Origin: Bacteroidia bacterium
Lineage (GTDB): Bacteria; Bacteroidota; Bacteroidia; Bacteroidales; Azobacteroidaceae
Assembly (NCBI GenBank): GCA_025996895.1
Contig: BNTW01000020.1
Coordinates: 1 to 39,257, forward strand
Length of the DNA stretch: 39,257 nt
Direction: 5' to 3'
Below the pieces are notes generated by a model. The model saw nothing but the letters and a program-made list of their open reading frames with translations. It did no database searches and was not told the DNA's origin. Shown one piece after another: positions 1 through 8,699 of this stretch. The position numbers were made by a program, and so were the translations under genes. Position 1 is the first letter of the stretch. Each line of letters opens with the position of its first letter.

Positions 1-112
1 TCTCCACTTTCCCTGCAATTACCGTTTTTTGCGGCGTTTCCGGGAATTTCGTATTTGACGAACAGGATGCAAGTGCCAAACACACAATCAGATAAAATAG
101 TTTTTTCTTCAT
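1..112 (-). CDS. N-terminus of a lipoprotein (partial)
   Basis: The gene starts with ATG at 112 on the minus strand and runs off the left edge. The visible 37 residues begin MKKKLFYLIVCLALASCSS: a basic start, a hydrophobic stretch, then a lipobox (LALASC). That pattern is typical of a signal-peptidase-II lipoprotein anchored in the cell envelope. It follows the methionine sulfoxide reductase gene by only 9 nt, so it is probably the last visible member of the cas9-started transcript. The mature domain lies outside the window, so no function can be assigned. Confidence 0.7.
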   Translation of the reverse strand, partial: MKKKLFYLIVCLALASCSSNTKFPETPQKTVIAGKVE

Positions 113-121
113 ATATTCTTT

Positions 122-607
122 TTACAAATAGTTAGAAACAACAAAACTACTTATTTTTTCCAGATAATCGGCATCAATTCCGTCGAAAGTATTTAATTCG
201 CTACTGTCAATATCCAAAACACCTACTATTTTTTCATTGTCGAACAAAGGAACGACGATTTCCGATTTCGATTCGCTGCTGCAAGCAATATGTCCCGGAA
301 ATTGTTCGACATCCGGAACAATAATCGTTCGGCCTTCTTTCCAAGTTGTTCCGCAAACTCCTTTACCAAACGCAATACGAGTACAAGCGACCGGCCCCTG
401 AAAAGGGCCTAAAACCAATGTGTCTTTTTGAACTAAATAGAAACCGACCCATAGGAAATGGAAAGTCATTTTTAAAGCAGCGGCAACATTAGCCAAATTG
501 GCAATCCAATCCGGCTCATGCGCAATTAATGCCTCAATTTGGGGTAGTAAATTCCGATACTGTTCTTCTTTGGAAACATTATTTAAATAGACAATCTGCT
601 CTGACAT
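122..607 (-). CDS. msrC: Free methionine-(R)-sulfoxide reductase (GAF domain)
   Basis: A cytoplasmic enzyme of 161 residues that reduces free L-methionine-(R)-sulfoxide to methionine. The whole protein is a single GAF domain of the fRMsr (YebR/MsrC) family, and the length fits. Three cysteines stand at positions 75, 85 and 109 in the contexts PVACTRIAFGKGVCGTTW and HIACSSESKSEIVVPL. They match the spacing of the three cysteines (84, 94, 118) of the E. coli enzyme. The C-terminal GVLDIDSSELNTFD motif is also typical. The gene begins 12 nt after cas2 and is probably cotranscribed with the cas genes. That position may be accidental, but together with the flavin-type gene at 1908-2405 it gives the cas operon two redox-related passengers. 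Confidence 0.9.
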   Translation of the reverse strand: MSEQIVYLNNVSKEEQYRNLLPQIEALIAHEPDWIANLANVAAALKMTFHFLWVGFYLVQKDTLVLGPFQGPVACTRIAFGKGVCGTTWKEGRTIIVPDVEQFPGHIACSSESKSEIVVPLFDNEKIVGVLDIDSSELNTFDGIDADYLEKISSFVVSNYL

Positions 608-619
608 AATGAGATATAT

Positions 620-1898
<1,279 letters not shown>

Positions 1899-1907
1899 TT
1901 TATTCTG

Positions 1908-2405
1908 TTAAAATTGGACCACTTTCGGATCGCCGGCAAACGAATAAAAAGTAGCCGTAACATCTTGAAGATAAAGCACTAACGTGTTATCATCATCCGC
2001 CGAATACATTGATTTCAACGAAGGATATTGGTCCAGCATATATTGCTTGGCTTCTATTCGTTCGTCAGCCACTACAACCGCCTCTATGCGAAGCCATTGA
2101 CCGTTATTTTCGTCATAAGCGCAAATCTCGATTTTGGGATTTACCGCCATTTGTTTTGCCACATTTTTCCGCTTTCCGGTCTGGATATACAACTTATTTT
2201 CAAAAATAGTTGCCGTTCCAAACGGGCGTACACGCGGTTGGTCGCCATCGGTCGTGGCAATAAAATAAACTCCGCACTGCTTCAAAAATTCACCTACTTC
2301 TTTCATGGATTGTTCCTCCTTTTGTTCGTTTGTTTGCGCGTGAATGATTGAGCTGAAAGCCAATGATAATGCGCAAATTGCGATAATTGTTTTCAAATGA
2401 TTCAT
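1908..2405 (-). CDS. Exported pyridoxamine-5'-phosphate-oxidase-like (split-barrel) protein
   Basis: 165 residues. Residues 1-23 form a signal peptide (MNHLKTIIAICALSLAFSS, AQ cleavage region). The rest resembles the FMN-binding split barrel of the PNPOx-like family: a CGVYFIATTDGDQPRVRPFG motif is followed by LYIQTGKRKNVAKQM and NPKIEICAYDENNGQWLRIEA. Family members bind FMN, F420 or heme, and the substrate cannot be inferred. The gene lies between the RhuM gene (30 nt gap) and cas1 (9 nt gap) on the same strand. A second in-frame Met at residue 34 (MKEVGEFLKQC) would give a cytoplasmic protein without the signal, so its location depends on the true start. It is not a known part of a CRISPR system. 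Confidence 0.8.
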   Translation of the reverse strand: MNHLKTIIAICALSLAFSSIIHAQTNEQKEEQSMKEVGEFLKQCGVYFIATTDGDQPRVRPFGTATIFENKLYIQTGKRKNVAKQMAVNPKIEICAYDENNGQWLRIEAVVVADERIEAKQYMLDQYPSLKSMYSADDDNTLVLYLQDVTATFYSFAGDPKVVQF

Positions 2406-2435
2406 TATTGTAATTATTTATTTGTTTGACATGTT

Positions 2436-3455
2436 TTAATATTCCCCAATCTGTCTGTTTTTTAATTTTTCTTCCAATTCATTCATCTCGAGTAAATCTT
2501 TTTTATCTGCCAAAAGTGCTTCATACTTTCTTCGCTCAGCATCAAATTGTTCATACACATTATCAACATATTCTTCCATTTGGGCGTTACTTAGCCCACC
2601 TTTGCCCGAAAGAATTTGTTTGTCGTTGAGCAATAGAATTTTATCCACATTTTCTTTCCAAAACTTTATTGTAATATCTTTGCGGTTTTTGGCTCGCAAT
2701 TCTGCCGTTTCCAAAAACACTGTAACAAAGCGATTTAAACTGTCTATTTCGTCTGCGGTAAGGTAATTTTTTGAAATATAAATATCTTGTTTGCGCACAA
2801 TTTTGCCTTTCCAACTCGTGAGAGCCATATTTGGTAACGCTGCATCGGCACGCGAAACAATGATTTCGGCAGCCGTTTTGCCTGTAATGGCGTACAGCAA
2901 TTTATTCTGCGTTTCGGCAAAAAACATTTGAGTAGCCTTGTCGGTTGCATCATAGTCGCTCGACAAAGCAAATAACTCGCGCACTTTTTGATAAAATCGC
3001 TTTTCGGAAGCCCTGATATCCCGAATGCGAGCAAGCAATTCATCAAAATAATCAAATCTGCCGTTAGGGTTTTTCAGCCGTTCATCGTCCATCACAAAGC
3101 CTTTTTGCAGAAATTCTTTCAAGGTGCTGTTTGCCCAACGTCGAAACTGTGTACCACGCTTGCTGCGCACACGAAAAGCAATAGCCAAAATCATTTCTAA
3201 ACTGTAAAAAGTTACATTATAATTTTTGCCATCAGTGGCAGTTGTTAAGTAATCCTTAATAACTGAATTTTCATCTAACTCTTTTTCTGTCAGTATATTA
3301 GATATGTGCATACTGATATTTGACACAGAGGTGTCAAAAAGTTCGGCAAGCAGTTGCTGATTGAGCCAAACCTGCCCGTCTTTTGCCAACAAACTGACGG
3401 ATGTTTTGCCATCGTCGGTGTTGTAGATGATTATATTTTGAGGGGTGGAGTTCAT
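2436..3455 (-). CDS. rhuM: RhuM-family protein translationally coupled to cas9
   Basis: 339 residues matching the Virulence_RhuM family. The N-terminal part (about 1-70) is a DNA-binding-like module: VSLLAKDGQVWLNQQLLAELF followed by SVSNISMHISNIL. Next come the family signature FYSLEMILAIAFRVRSKRGTQFRRWANSTLKEFL (about 81-115), MDDERLKNPNGRFDYFDELL, and a helical C-terminal half ending in a charged coil. Its ATG (3455-3453) overlaps the cas9 TGA (3454-3452) as ATGA, so translation is probably coupled. RhuM genes are often found beside type I restriction-modification loci and other defence genes, but their biochemical role is not established. A shorter relative with the same YNLEMI..LSFRIKS signature is at 16773-17141. 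Function in this cas operon is unknown. Confidence 0.88.
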   Translation of the reverse strand: MNSTPQNIIIYNTDDGKTSVSLLAKDGQVWLNQQLLAELFDTSVSNISMHISNILTEKELDENSVIKDYLTTATDGKNYNVTFYSLEMILAIAFRVRSKRGTQFRRWANSTLKEFLQKGFVMDDERLKNPNGRFDYFDELLARIRDIRASEKRFYQKVRELFALSSDYDATDKATQMFFAETQNKLLYAITGKTAAEIIVSRADAALPNMALTSWKGKIVRKQDIYISKNYLTADEIDSLNRFVTVFLETAELRAKNRKDITIKFWKENVDKILLLNDKQILSGKGGLSNAQMEEYVDNVYEQFDAERRKYEALLADKKDLLEMNELEEKLKNRQIGEY

Positions 3456-6400
3456 AATGCACCTCCCTTAAATTCTATTGTTCCATCCGGTTTTATTTCA
3501 AAATCTTTGCCTTCAAAAAGACAATTTAATTTGTCAATTTTCAAAACTAAACGAGGTTGATATTTTTGAATATCTAAATCTCTTGCTTCTTCTATTTCTT
3601 TATCGGGGCGTGCTTCTAAAATATGTTGAAAAAACAGGTCTGCTGTGCCACTTTCGTTAAACTTAAATAGTTTATACATTCTCTGTTGAACATTTTCGGC
3701 TGTAATTTCATCTCTACTCTCTTTATAAAATATTACACAGTCGCCAACTCTCAGAATTATTTTTAATTTGAGTTCTACATCTTTCTTTATAAGTGTTTGA
3801 AATGCACGGTCTGATTTAATCTGATTAATGTTTTTAATCCCTAATTTGGATATTTCAAACAAATTCAAAACTTTGTATCCTCTTACAACTTTGTCTTTTT
3901 TATCTAATCCTTCATAAAGCAAAAATAAGTAATTTTCTTCATTTTGCGTAAGCACTTCCATTTTGTGGGTATGTTTGGAAATATAAGTATGGCTCTTAAT
4001 TGCCATCGCTTTTTCTTTGGATAGAAAACCTACACCTGCTTTAACTTTAATCCGAATGTGTCTAATGGGTTTCTTGTTAAAATCAACGACTTCGGATAGC
4101 GCAATTCCTTTGTTTAATTGTTCTTGAATGTGTTTTTTTAGCAATTCATCAACAATTATGTCTTTGTCAATTTTTATATCTTTAATTGGTTTCCGTGAAA
4201 CTATCCAAATCTCATCTTCTTTCGTTTTCTGATTTTTGATAATTTTATACTTTCCATTTTCTTTTATTGGATAACCTTGTTCATTGCGTTCCAGTGCTTT
4301 CACTGCCCCAAAAAAGGTCTCTTTGTGCAGTTGCCCTCTGATACTGTCGCCTTGTGCCAAAGTATCTATTTTCTTTCCATTTTTGGAAATACTAATCTTC
4401 TTAAAAGTTTCGGTCAGCGTTTTGTCGTGCGGAATATGATTGATAATCACATTTTTTTCTATCTCGTGAATGTGGGCAGAGTTATAGTTTTCATACGGTT
4501 TTGTATGAAATTTTTCTTTGCGTTCTTCGGCAGCATAGTATTCTTTTAAGATTGCTTCGCGCCGTGCAGAGCCGGGAATAAGCGTTAAAGTTGCAGCATC
4601 AACAGCGTGGTGGCTGTGTTTGCTACGGTCTTTTTGTTCTTCTCCTTTGATTTTGTAAATCTTTTTGAAAGTATCCGTTATTGTTCCTTTTTGCACATCA
4701 ACTTTCTCAAAAACGGTTTTAAGGTAAGCACGAGCATATTTTGAAATAATCTGTGTGTCAACTAATTGGCTGTTTTTCCATTTTGCAGGAATTTCTTTTG
4801 CCGTAAATGTTTCTACTTTTTTATTCCAATAATCGTAATCGAATTGCAATAAATGCCGTCTTTGAATTAAACCTTTTTTCGTTTCAGGGTCTTGCGTTTT
4901 CTTTGTTCTCTTTTTGTTTTCATCTATCAGGTTTTTCAAATGTTCAACCTTTTCTTTCCACTTTTTCAAACGAGGTTCAATAGCCGAATACTCTTTGCCA
5001 TTAATTGTTGCCGATTGCGCATAATTTGGCAGTTGAGTTGGAATTTTATTACCTTGAATAAAATTATTATAATCGGCATCGCCAACAGTCAAGTTAGCCA
5101 ATGAACTGTCAAAAGATTTACTTACGGGAAAAGTGTGCATTATTTGCGTTCGTGTGCCATCGAACAAGTTCGTAATATTTATCATCTTACCTGTGTACAT
5201 ACACACACATTCCTGTTCTTTCCACAAACGATACTTTTCTATATCTTCTTTCAAGGCTTTAACCTGTTTATAGATTTCTTCATTGTTATCAATTTGTTCC
5301 CACCAAAGCCGCACTTTATTTATGTTTTCAATATCGTTTTCGTTGAGATTGGGATATTTTTGTTTTGCAACGCCAACGATTGCCTTTGCAAACTCAATAT
5401 TTTCTTCTTCGCGGTATCGTTGATATGTTTGAATTGCCCAACGCTTATTTGCATCGTTCAACTCTCTTGCCATTTCCACAACAATTTTTGTGTCTTTACC
5501 AATCTTGCCAATTTTCAAAAGATAATTCAACAAATGCCGCAATTCGTGTAAAGTGCGCATTGCCATTGGATTTTTCCAACCTTTTGAGGGTGGTTGCGGA
5601 CTTTCCAACAGTTTTACCGTTGTCTTATTACCATTTATAACACATTCTTTTCCCATTTTTGAAACAGGATACATGTCAATATCCGAAGGGTGGTAAAGAT
5701 ATTTCAATGTCGCGTCGGACAAATTGAAAACGGATTTTAGATTTTCCTTAATTGCTTCGTCCAAACGGGGAAGTTTATAGTAATCAATTTCGGGATTTTT
5801 ATCGGCTTTGGCTGAGGCTTTTTCTTCTTTGGTTTGCTTACCGTCAAGAAATCTTAAATATAGAGCAAGTATTTCGTCATATAATTCTTTCCGCTCTTGT
5901 TCTGTTTTCTTGTCCCAATCGGATTTGCCAAAATAATTTTCCAATTTTGTCAAAGTTTCTTTTTCGGCTTGCGCTCTTATTACATCATCAACCCCTTTGG
6001 CGTGAGTTGTTTCGCAATCGGCAAAAAATTGTTGAATCAAACCATTGACAATATTCAATTTCTCTTTGTTTGCACTTGTTTCAATAATAGCTTTGGCAAT
6101 AATTTTCTTTGCCTGTTCTTTATTTTCATCAAACTTGTCGCCCAAAACTTTTTTCAAATTAGCAAACGAAACGGCTTCAGAATAGATAAAACCGCTTTGC
6201 AGAAATGGTGAGATTTTAGCAATGGCTTTGTAACTCAATGAGCCATAACCTTGCGGAATATCAATATTGGAAAATGCTTTTGCTTTTTCTTCATCAAATC
6301 CCAATACATTCTCGCAAAAAGTTTTCAGTTCTTTCTGCTTGTCCTGCGTTTGAAGATAATCGAAAAGTAAATGCCAAATTTCATCTACTTTCAAAGTTTT

Positions 6401-7777
6401 CTCATTTTTGAGCTCTGTAGATAGATAAGTTACATTTCCTTTAATGATTTTTCGTTTCAATTTTCTTCCTAAGTTTTTATAATTTTGCGTTTTATATTTT
6501 ATCGTTAATCCTTCCCAATTTATGCCGTAAGCATTTTCTTCTTGAATAAATTTGTCATTCCATTCTGTATCAAAAATATTCATCAATGAAGCAATAAATG
6601 GACAAGTAGAAACATTGGGCTTATTTTTGTAATTAAACTCGTATTTGCCATTTTTAGAATAATGAGTAACTATTTCGTCAAATTTGAAATAATTGTCTGT
6701 ATTGACTTTCCCTTTGTTTTTGCCGCTTGTAAGTTTTCTAAAAAACAATTCTTCAAAAATTTTCTTTTTCAGTGAAATTGGAATTACTTCATAATTTTGC
6801 ATTCCAGATTCGCGCCACTTGATATTGTTGATAAATTGTAATGCGCGAAATTCCTCAAACTTCGGGTGGCTAATCGGGATTCGTGGTTTGCCTTTTTCTA
6901 ATGTACAGTTGCCAACCAAACCTTTCTGCGACCGCAATGGACGGACAAAATAAATCGCCTTGTGCAATTTTTCGGTCAAATCCTTGCTTAAATTTTGCTT
7001 ACTGCAAATAGCATTAAATTCTTCTTCAAAATAGCGGCGTTGGATAACACCGCTTGCACGAAATCTGCCGCCGTTATCAAGTGTTTCTTTTGCCAAAAGA
7101 GCAATTTGAAAATCGGAATTTTCGGCTTTCAGTTTTTCAATATTCTCATTTTTGGCATAAGTTGATTGTCCGCTTTTTCTGCTTGATTTGAATCCGCGTC
7201 GTTGAACTAAATGATACAATGCACGACCGATTTTTAGTTTTTTTGTATATTCATTTTGTTCTTCATTTTCAATTAATTCGCAGCGTAAATCATACGGATT
7301 TTTTCGGATTGGCTTTTCATTTTCAGACTTTCCCTTATAGCCAAAAATTGCAGGGTCAAAGGCGAGCCATTGTTGAAATGTCTCGTTATTGACAGGATAT
7401 ATTCTGCCTTTATTTTTCCATTTTTTTTCTATTGTAATCTCCCCCGTTTCTTTATTAATTATTTCAACATCAACTTGTTGCCAATTCCCGATACTCCACA
7501 AACGAAGTTCTTCCATTGTCAGCGGACACATTTCATTTTCAATAAGAATTTTCAGAAGTTCCCATTTTCGATAGCGTTTAGCATTGTACAAACGGCGTTT
7601 GCCGCGATTTGTTCTTCGTTCTGCTGCCAACGAAAATTCACCGGATTTTCCATCGCCTACGCCTTTTTGAAAAATTGCTACTCCATAATAAATGAATTGG
7701 TTTTGCTTTTCTTCATTTTCTCTTATTGCCCAACCAATAGAGTTTGTTCCTAAATCTAATCCTAAATATTTCGCCAT
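3452..7777 (-). CDS. cas9: Type II-C Cas9 nuclease with divergent HNH motif
   Basis: 1441 residues, the large form common in Bacteroidota. RuvC-I begins YLGLDLGTNSIGWAI (Asp8). An arginine-rich bridge helix follows (about 51-75, AAERRTNRGKRRLYNAKRYR). RuvC-II has Glu768 in KIVVEMAREL. RuvC-III has His1057 and Asp1060 in KHSHHAVDAATL. The HNH domain runs from about 857 (CVCMYTGKMINITNLF) to 915. Its histidine is His881 in TRTQIMHTFPVSKSFD, and the downstream Asn904 (ADYNNFIQGNKIP) is kept. Type II-C proteins normally have D-x-[DE]-H before this site; here it is Q-I-M-H, so the acidic metal ligand (Asp839 in S. pyogenes Cas9) reads as Met880. The reading frame is open throughout, arguing against decay. 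The start at 7777 (MAKYLGLDLG) fits RuvC-I. The PAM-interacting region is at the C-terminus. Confidence 0.97.
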   Translation of the reverse strand: MAKYLGLDLGTNSIGWAIRENEEKQNQFIYYGVAIFQKGVGDGKSGEFSLAAERRTNRGKRRLYNAKRYRKWELLKILIENEMCPLTMEELRLWSIGNWQQVDVEIINKETGEITIEKKWKNKGRIYPVNNETFQQWLAFDPAIFGYKGKSENEKPIRKNPYDLRCELIENEEQNEYTKKLKIGRALYHLVQRRGFKSSRKSGQSTYAKNENIEKLKAENSDFQIALLAKETLDNGGRFRASGVIQRRYFEEEFNAICSKQNLSKDLTEKLHKAIYFVRPLRSQKGLVGNCTLEKGKPRIPISHPKFEEFRALQFINNIKWRESGMQNYEVIPISLKKKIFEELFFRKLTSGKNKGKVNTDNYFKFDEIVTHYSKNGKYEFNYKNKPNVSTCPFIASLMNIFDTEWNDKFIQEENAYGINWEGLTIKYKTQNYKNLGRKLKRKIIKGNVTYLSTELKNEKTLKVDEIWHLLFDYLQTQDKQKELKTFCENVLGFDEEKAKAFSNIDIPQGYGSLSYKAIAKISPFLQSGFIYSEAVSFANLKKVLGDKFDENKEQAKKIIAKAIIETSANKEKLNIVNGLIQQFFADCETTHAKGVDDVIRAQAEKETLTKLENYFGKSDWDKKTEQERKELYDEILALYLRFLDGKQTKEEKASAKADKNPEIDYYKLPRLDEAIKENLKSVFNLSDATLKYLYHPSDIDMYPVSKMGKECVINGNKTTVKLLESPQPPSKGWKNPMAMRTLHELRHLLNYLLKIGKIGKDTKIVVEMARELNDANKRWAIQTYQRYREEENIEFAKAIVGVAKQKYPNLNENDIENINKVRLWWEQIDNNEEIYKQVKALKEDIEKYRLWKEQECVCMYTGKMINITNLFDGTRTQIMHTFPVSKSFDSSLANLTVGDADYNNFIQGNKIPTQLPNYAQSATINGKEYSAIEPRLKKWKEKVEHLKNLIDENKKRTKKTQDPETKKGLIQRRHLLQFDYDYWNKKVETFTAKEIPAKWKNSQLVDTQIISKYARAYLKTVFEKVDVQKGTITDTFKKIYKIKGEEQKDRSKHSHHAVDAATLTLIPGSARREAILKEYYAAEERKEKFHTKPYENYNSAHIHEIEKNVIINHIPHDKTLTETFKKISISKNGKKIDTLAQGDSIRGQLHKETFFGAVKALERNEQGYPIKENGKYKIIKNQKTKEDEIWIVSRKPIKDIKIDKDIIVDELLKKHIQEQLNKGIALSEVVDFNKKPIRHIRIKVKAGVGFLSKEKAMAIKSHTYISKHTHKMEVLTQNEENYLFLLYEGLDKKDKVVRGYKVLNLFEISKLGIKNINQIKSDRAFQTLIKKDVELKLKIILRVGDCVIFYKESRDEITAENVQQRMYKLFKFNESGTADLFFQHILEARPDKEIEEARDLDIQKYQPRLVLKIDKLNCLFEGKDFEIKPDGTIEFKGGAL

Positions 7778-7791
7778 AATTTTATTTTTTA

Positions 7792-7822
7792 TTTGTTTGC
7801 ATTGTTATTTTTATTACCTTTG
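7792..7822 (+). promoter_or_regulatory. Promoter of the first tracrRNA
   Basis: TTTG (7792-7795), 19 nt, TACCTTTG (7815-7822): an exact match to the Bacteroidota housekeeping promoter on the plus strand. The expected start at about 7829 falls inside the GCAATTCACAAC anti-repeat. The promoter sits in the cas9 leader and points away from cas9. Confidence 0.7.
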
Positions 7823-7826
7823 CATC

Positions 7827-7899
7827 GCAATTCACAACAAGGCTATAAGCCGAAGTGCTTTGCACTTTAATCCCGCGTACTCCGTGGGATTTTTATTTT
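7827..7899 (+). ncRNA. Predicted tracrRNA, unit 1
   Basis: The anti-repeat GCAATTCACAAC (7827-7838) would pair with a CRISPR repeat beginning GTTGTGAATTGC, the usual start of Bacteroidota II-C repeats. Three hairpins follow. The nexus-like one is GGCT-ata-AGCC (7841-7851), next is AAGTGC-ttt-GCACTT (7853-7867), and the last is ATCCC...GGGAT (7870-7890) with a T run as terminator. Its position next to cas9, the perfect promoter and the terminator make it the best tracrRNA candidate. It is opposite in strand to cas9. Confidence 0.75.
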
Positions 7900-7900
7900 G

Positions 7901-7933
7901 CAAATGTATAAAATAATTTTAAATTTATACAAA
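7901..7933 (-). promoter_or_regulatory. Bacteroidota-type promoter toward cas9
   Basis: On the minus strand TTTG (7933-7930) is followed after 21 nt by TACATTTG (7908-7901), a full match to the TTTG/TAnnTTTG pattern. The start point would be near 7894. The cas9 mRNA would then begin with about 115 nt of leader that is antisense to the first tracrRNA-like unit. No other comparable promoter is evident nearer to cas9. Confidence 0.6.
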
Positions 7934-7934
7934 A

Positions 7935-8003
7935 GCAATTCACAATAAGGATTATTCCGTTGTTAAAACATTAAAAGCGGGGCTAATACCTCGCTTTATT
8001 ATT
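7935..8003 (+). ncRNA. Predicted tracrRNA-like unit 2
   Basis: A second anti-repeat, GCAATTCACAAT (7935-7946), lies 108 nt downstream of the first. It is followed by a nexus-like GGATTATTCC, a linker CGTTGTTAAAACATT, and a terminator hairpin AAAGCG...CGCTTT (7974-7997) with T-rich tail. Only the anti-repeat is shared with unit 1; the body differs. I see no full promoter directly upstream, so it may depend on read-through or be a spare or decayed copy. The body from 7950 to 7971 recurs at 31682-31703 with one mismatch. Confidence 0.55.
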
Positions 8004-8054
8004 TGTATATCAATGAGATAGATTGCTTTTTCAACCAGCTAAAAATATGGAAAA

Positions 8055-8074
8055 GGGACAAATTGGGGACAAAA
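8055..8074 (+). repeat. Candidate left attachment site of the outer element
   Basis: GGGACAAATTGGGGACAAAA, repeated in the same orientation at 31529-31548 with a single mismatch. It lies about 50 bp past the second tracr-like unit. Direct repeats in the same orientation at both ends are what integrase-mediated insertion leaves. Confidence 0.55.
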
Positions 8075-8088
8075 CGACATAAAAATAA

Positions 8089-8156
8089 CCCGCCTGTATT
8101 CCTTTGTGGGTAACAAACGGGTAACAAAATTGATAGAAAACTATCTTTTAGGCGGG
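8089..8156. repeat. Nested inverted and direct repeats at the outer element's left end
   Basis: CCCGCCT (8089-8095) pairs with AGGCGGG (8150-8156). Between them lie two direct copies of GGGTAACAAA (8108-8117, 8119-8128) and a small hairpin GATAG-aaaa-CTATC (8132-8145). The inverse, TTGTTACCC, is at 31490-31498 near the right end. This arrangement resembles arm-type integrase binding sites next to an att site. Apart from this and the neighbouring hairpin, 8006-8270 contains no gene. Confidence 0.5.
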
Positions 8157-8259
8157 CTATTGTAGGGCAAAGATAATGATTATTTTGATTAAGTCATTGC
8201 ATCGTTGAGGCTAATATGTTGTAAAACATATTTTTTGTGGCAGAATATTCCGATAATAG

Positions 8260-8286
8260 AAAAGGAGTAGTTACCTACCCCTTTTC
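8260..8286. terminator. Hairpin at the end of the outer element's gene run
   Basis: AAAAGGAGTAG and CTACCCCTTTT form an 11-bp stem with one mismatch around a 4-5 nt loop, with T-rich flanks. The stop codon of the 8271-8648 gene lies in the loop. It could end transcription in either direction. Confidence 0.45.
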
Positions 8287-8648
8287 CCTTTGTTTGGCTC
8301 AAATTTGCTTTCCGGTTTTCCAAACAACCTATCAAAAAAACTATTGATTACTATCAATCTACCATAGCGACAATCTTTCAACATTGCTTCGATAATTGAA
8401 CATATCCAGATAGGTGTTTTAGTGTTTTGATTTTCCCTTACCTCTTTCAAAATACCCTCCAATGTTGGTATGGATTGCTCCATTAAGTACCGGATTACAT
8501 CAAAAAATTCATTTTTTCTTATTTTGCGACCTGTTTTTGCAATGATTGAATGATACAAAGATTTCTTTCTTCCATTCTTATACGGCTGATAATCAGCCGT
8601 AAATCTATGCTCTTTGCCTATTGTCGTTCCTTTCCTAAATTTAGCCAT
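8271..8648 (-). CDS. Small basic protein, DUF5681/terminase-small-subunit-like
   Basis: 125 residues, strongly basic at both ends. The N-terminus MAKFRKGTTIGKEHRF...NGRKKSLYHSIIAKTGRKI recalls the F-x-x-G...GR-type start of DUF5681 proteins, which often sit by phage terminase genes. The C-terminal RLIVINSFFDRLFGKPE is like the end of the same family. I offer this only as a resemblance. It is the last gene of the outer element's minus-strand run, 51 nt after the next gene upstream. No terminase large subunit is present, so a packaging role is not supported by context. Confidence 0.5.
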   Translation of the reverse strand: MAKFRKGTTIGKEHRFTADYQPYKNGRKKSLYHSIIAKTGRKIRKNEFFDVIRYLMEQSIPTLEGILKEVRENQNTKTPIWICSIIEAMLKDCRYGRLIVINSFFDRLFGKPESKFEPNKGKRGR

Positions 8649-8699
8649 ACCCCCGTTTCCCTTTCGTTTTTAATTTTAAGCGTGTTTGATAGACACACT

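Noticed and set aside
8108..8128. Two GGGTAACAAA copies as the start of a CRISPR array
   Set aside because: Only two short copies one base apart with no spacer-sized unit; they fit integrase arm sites better.
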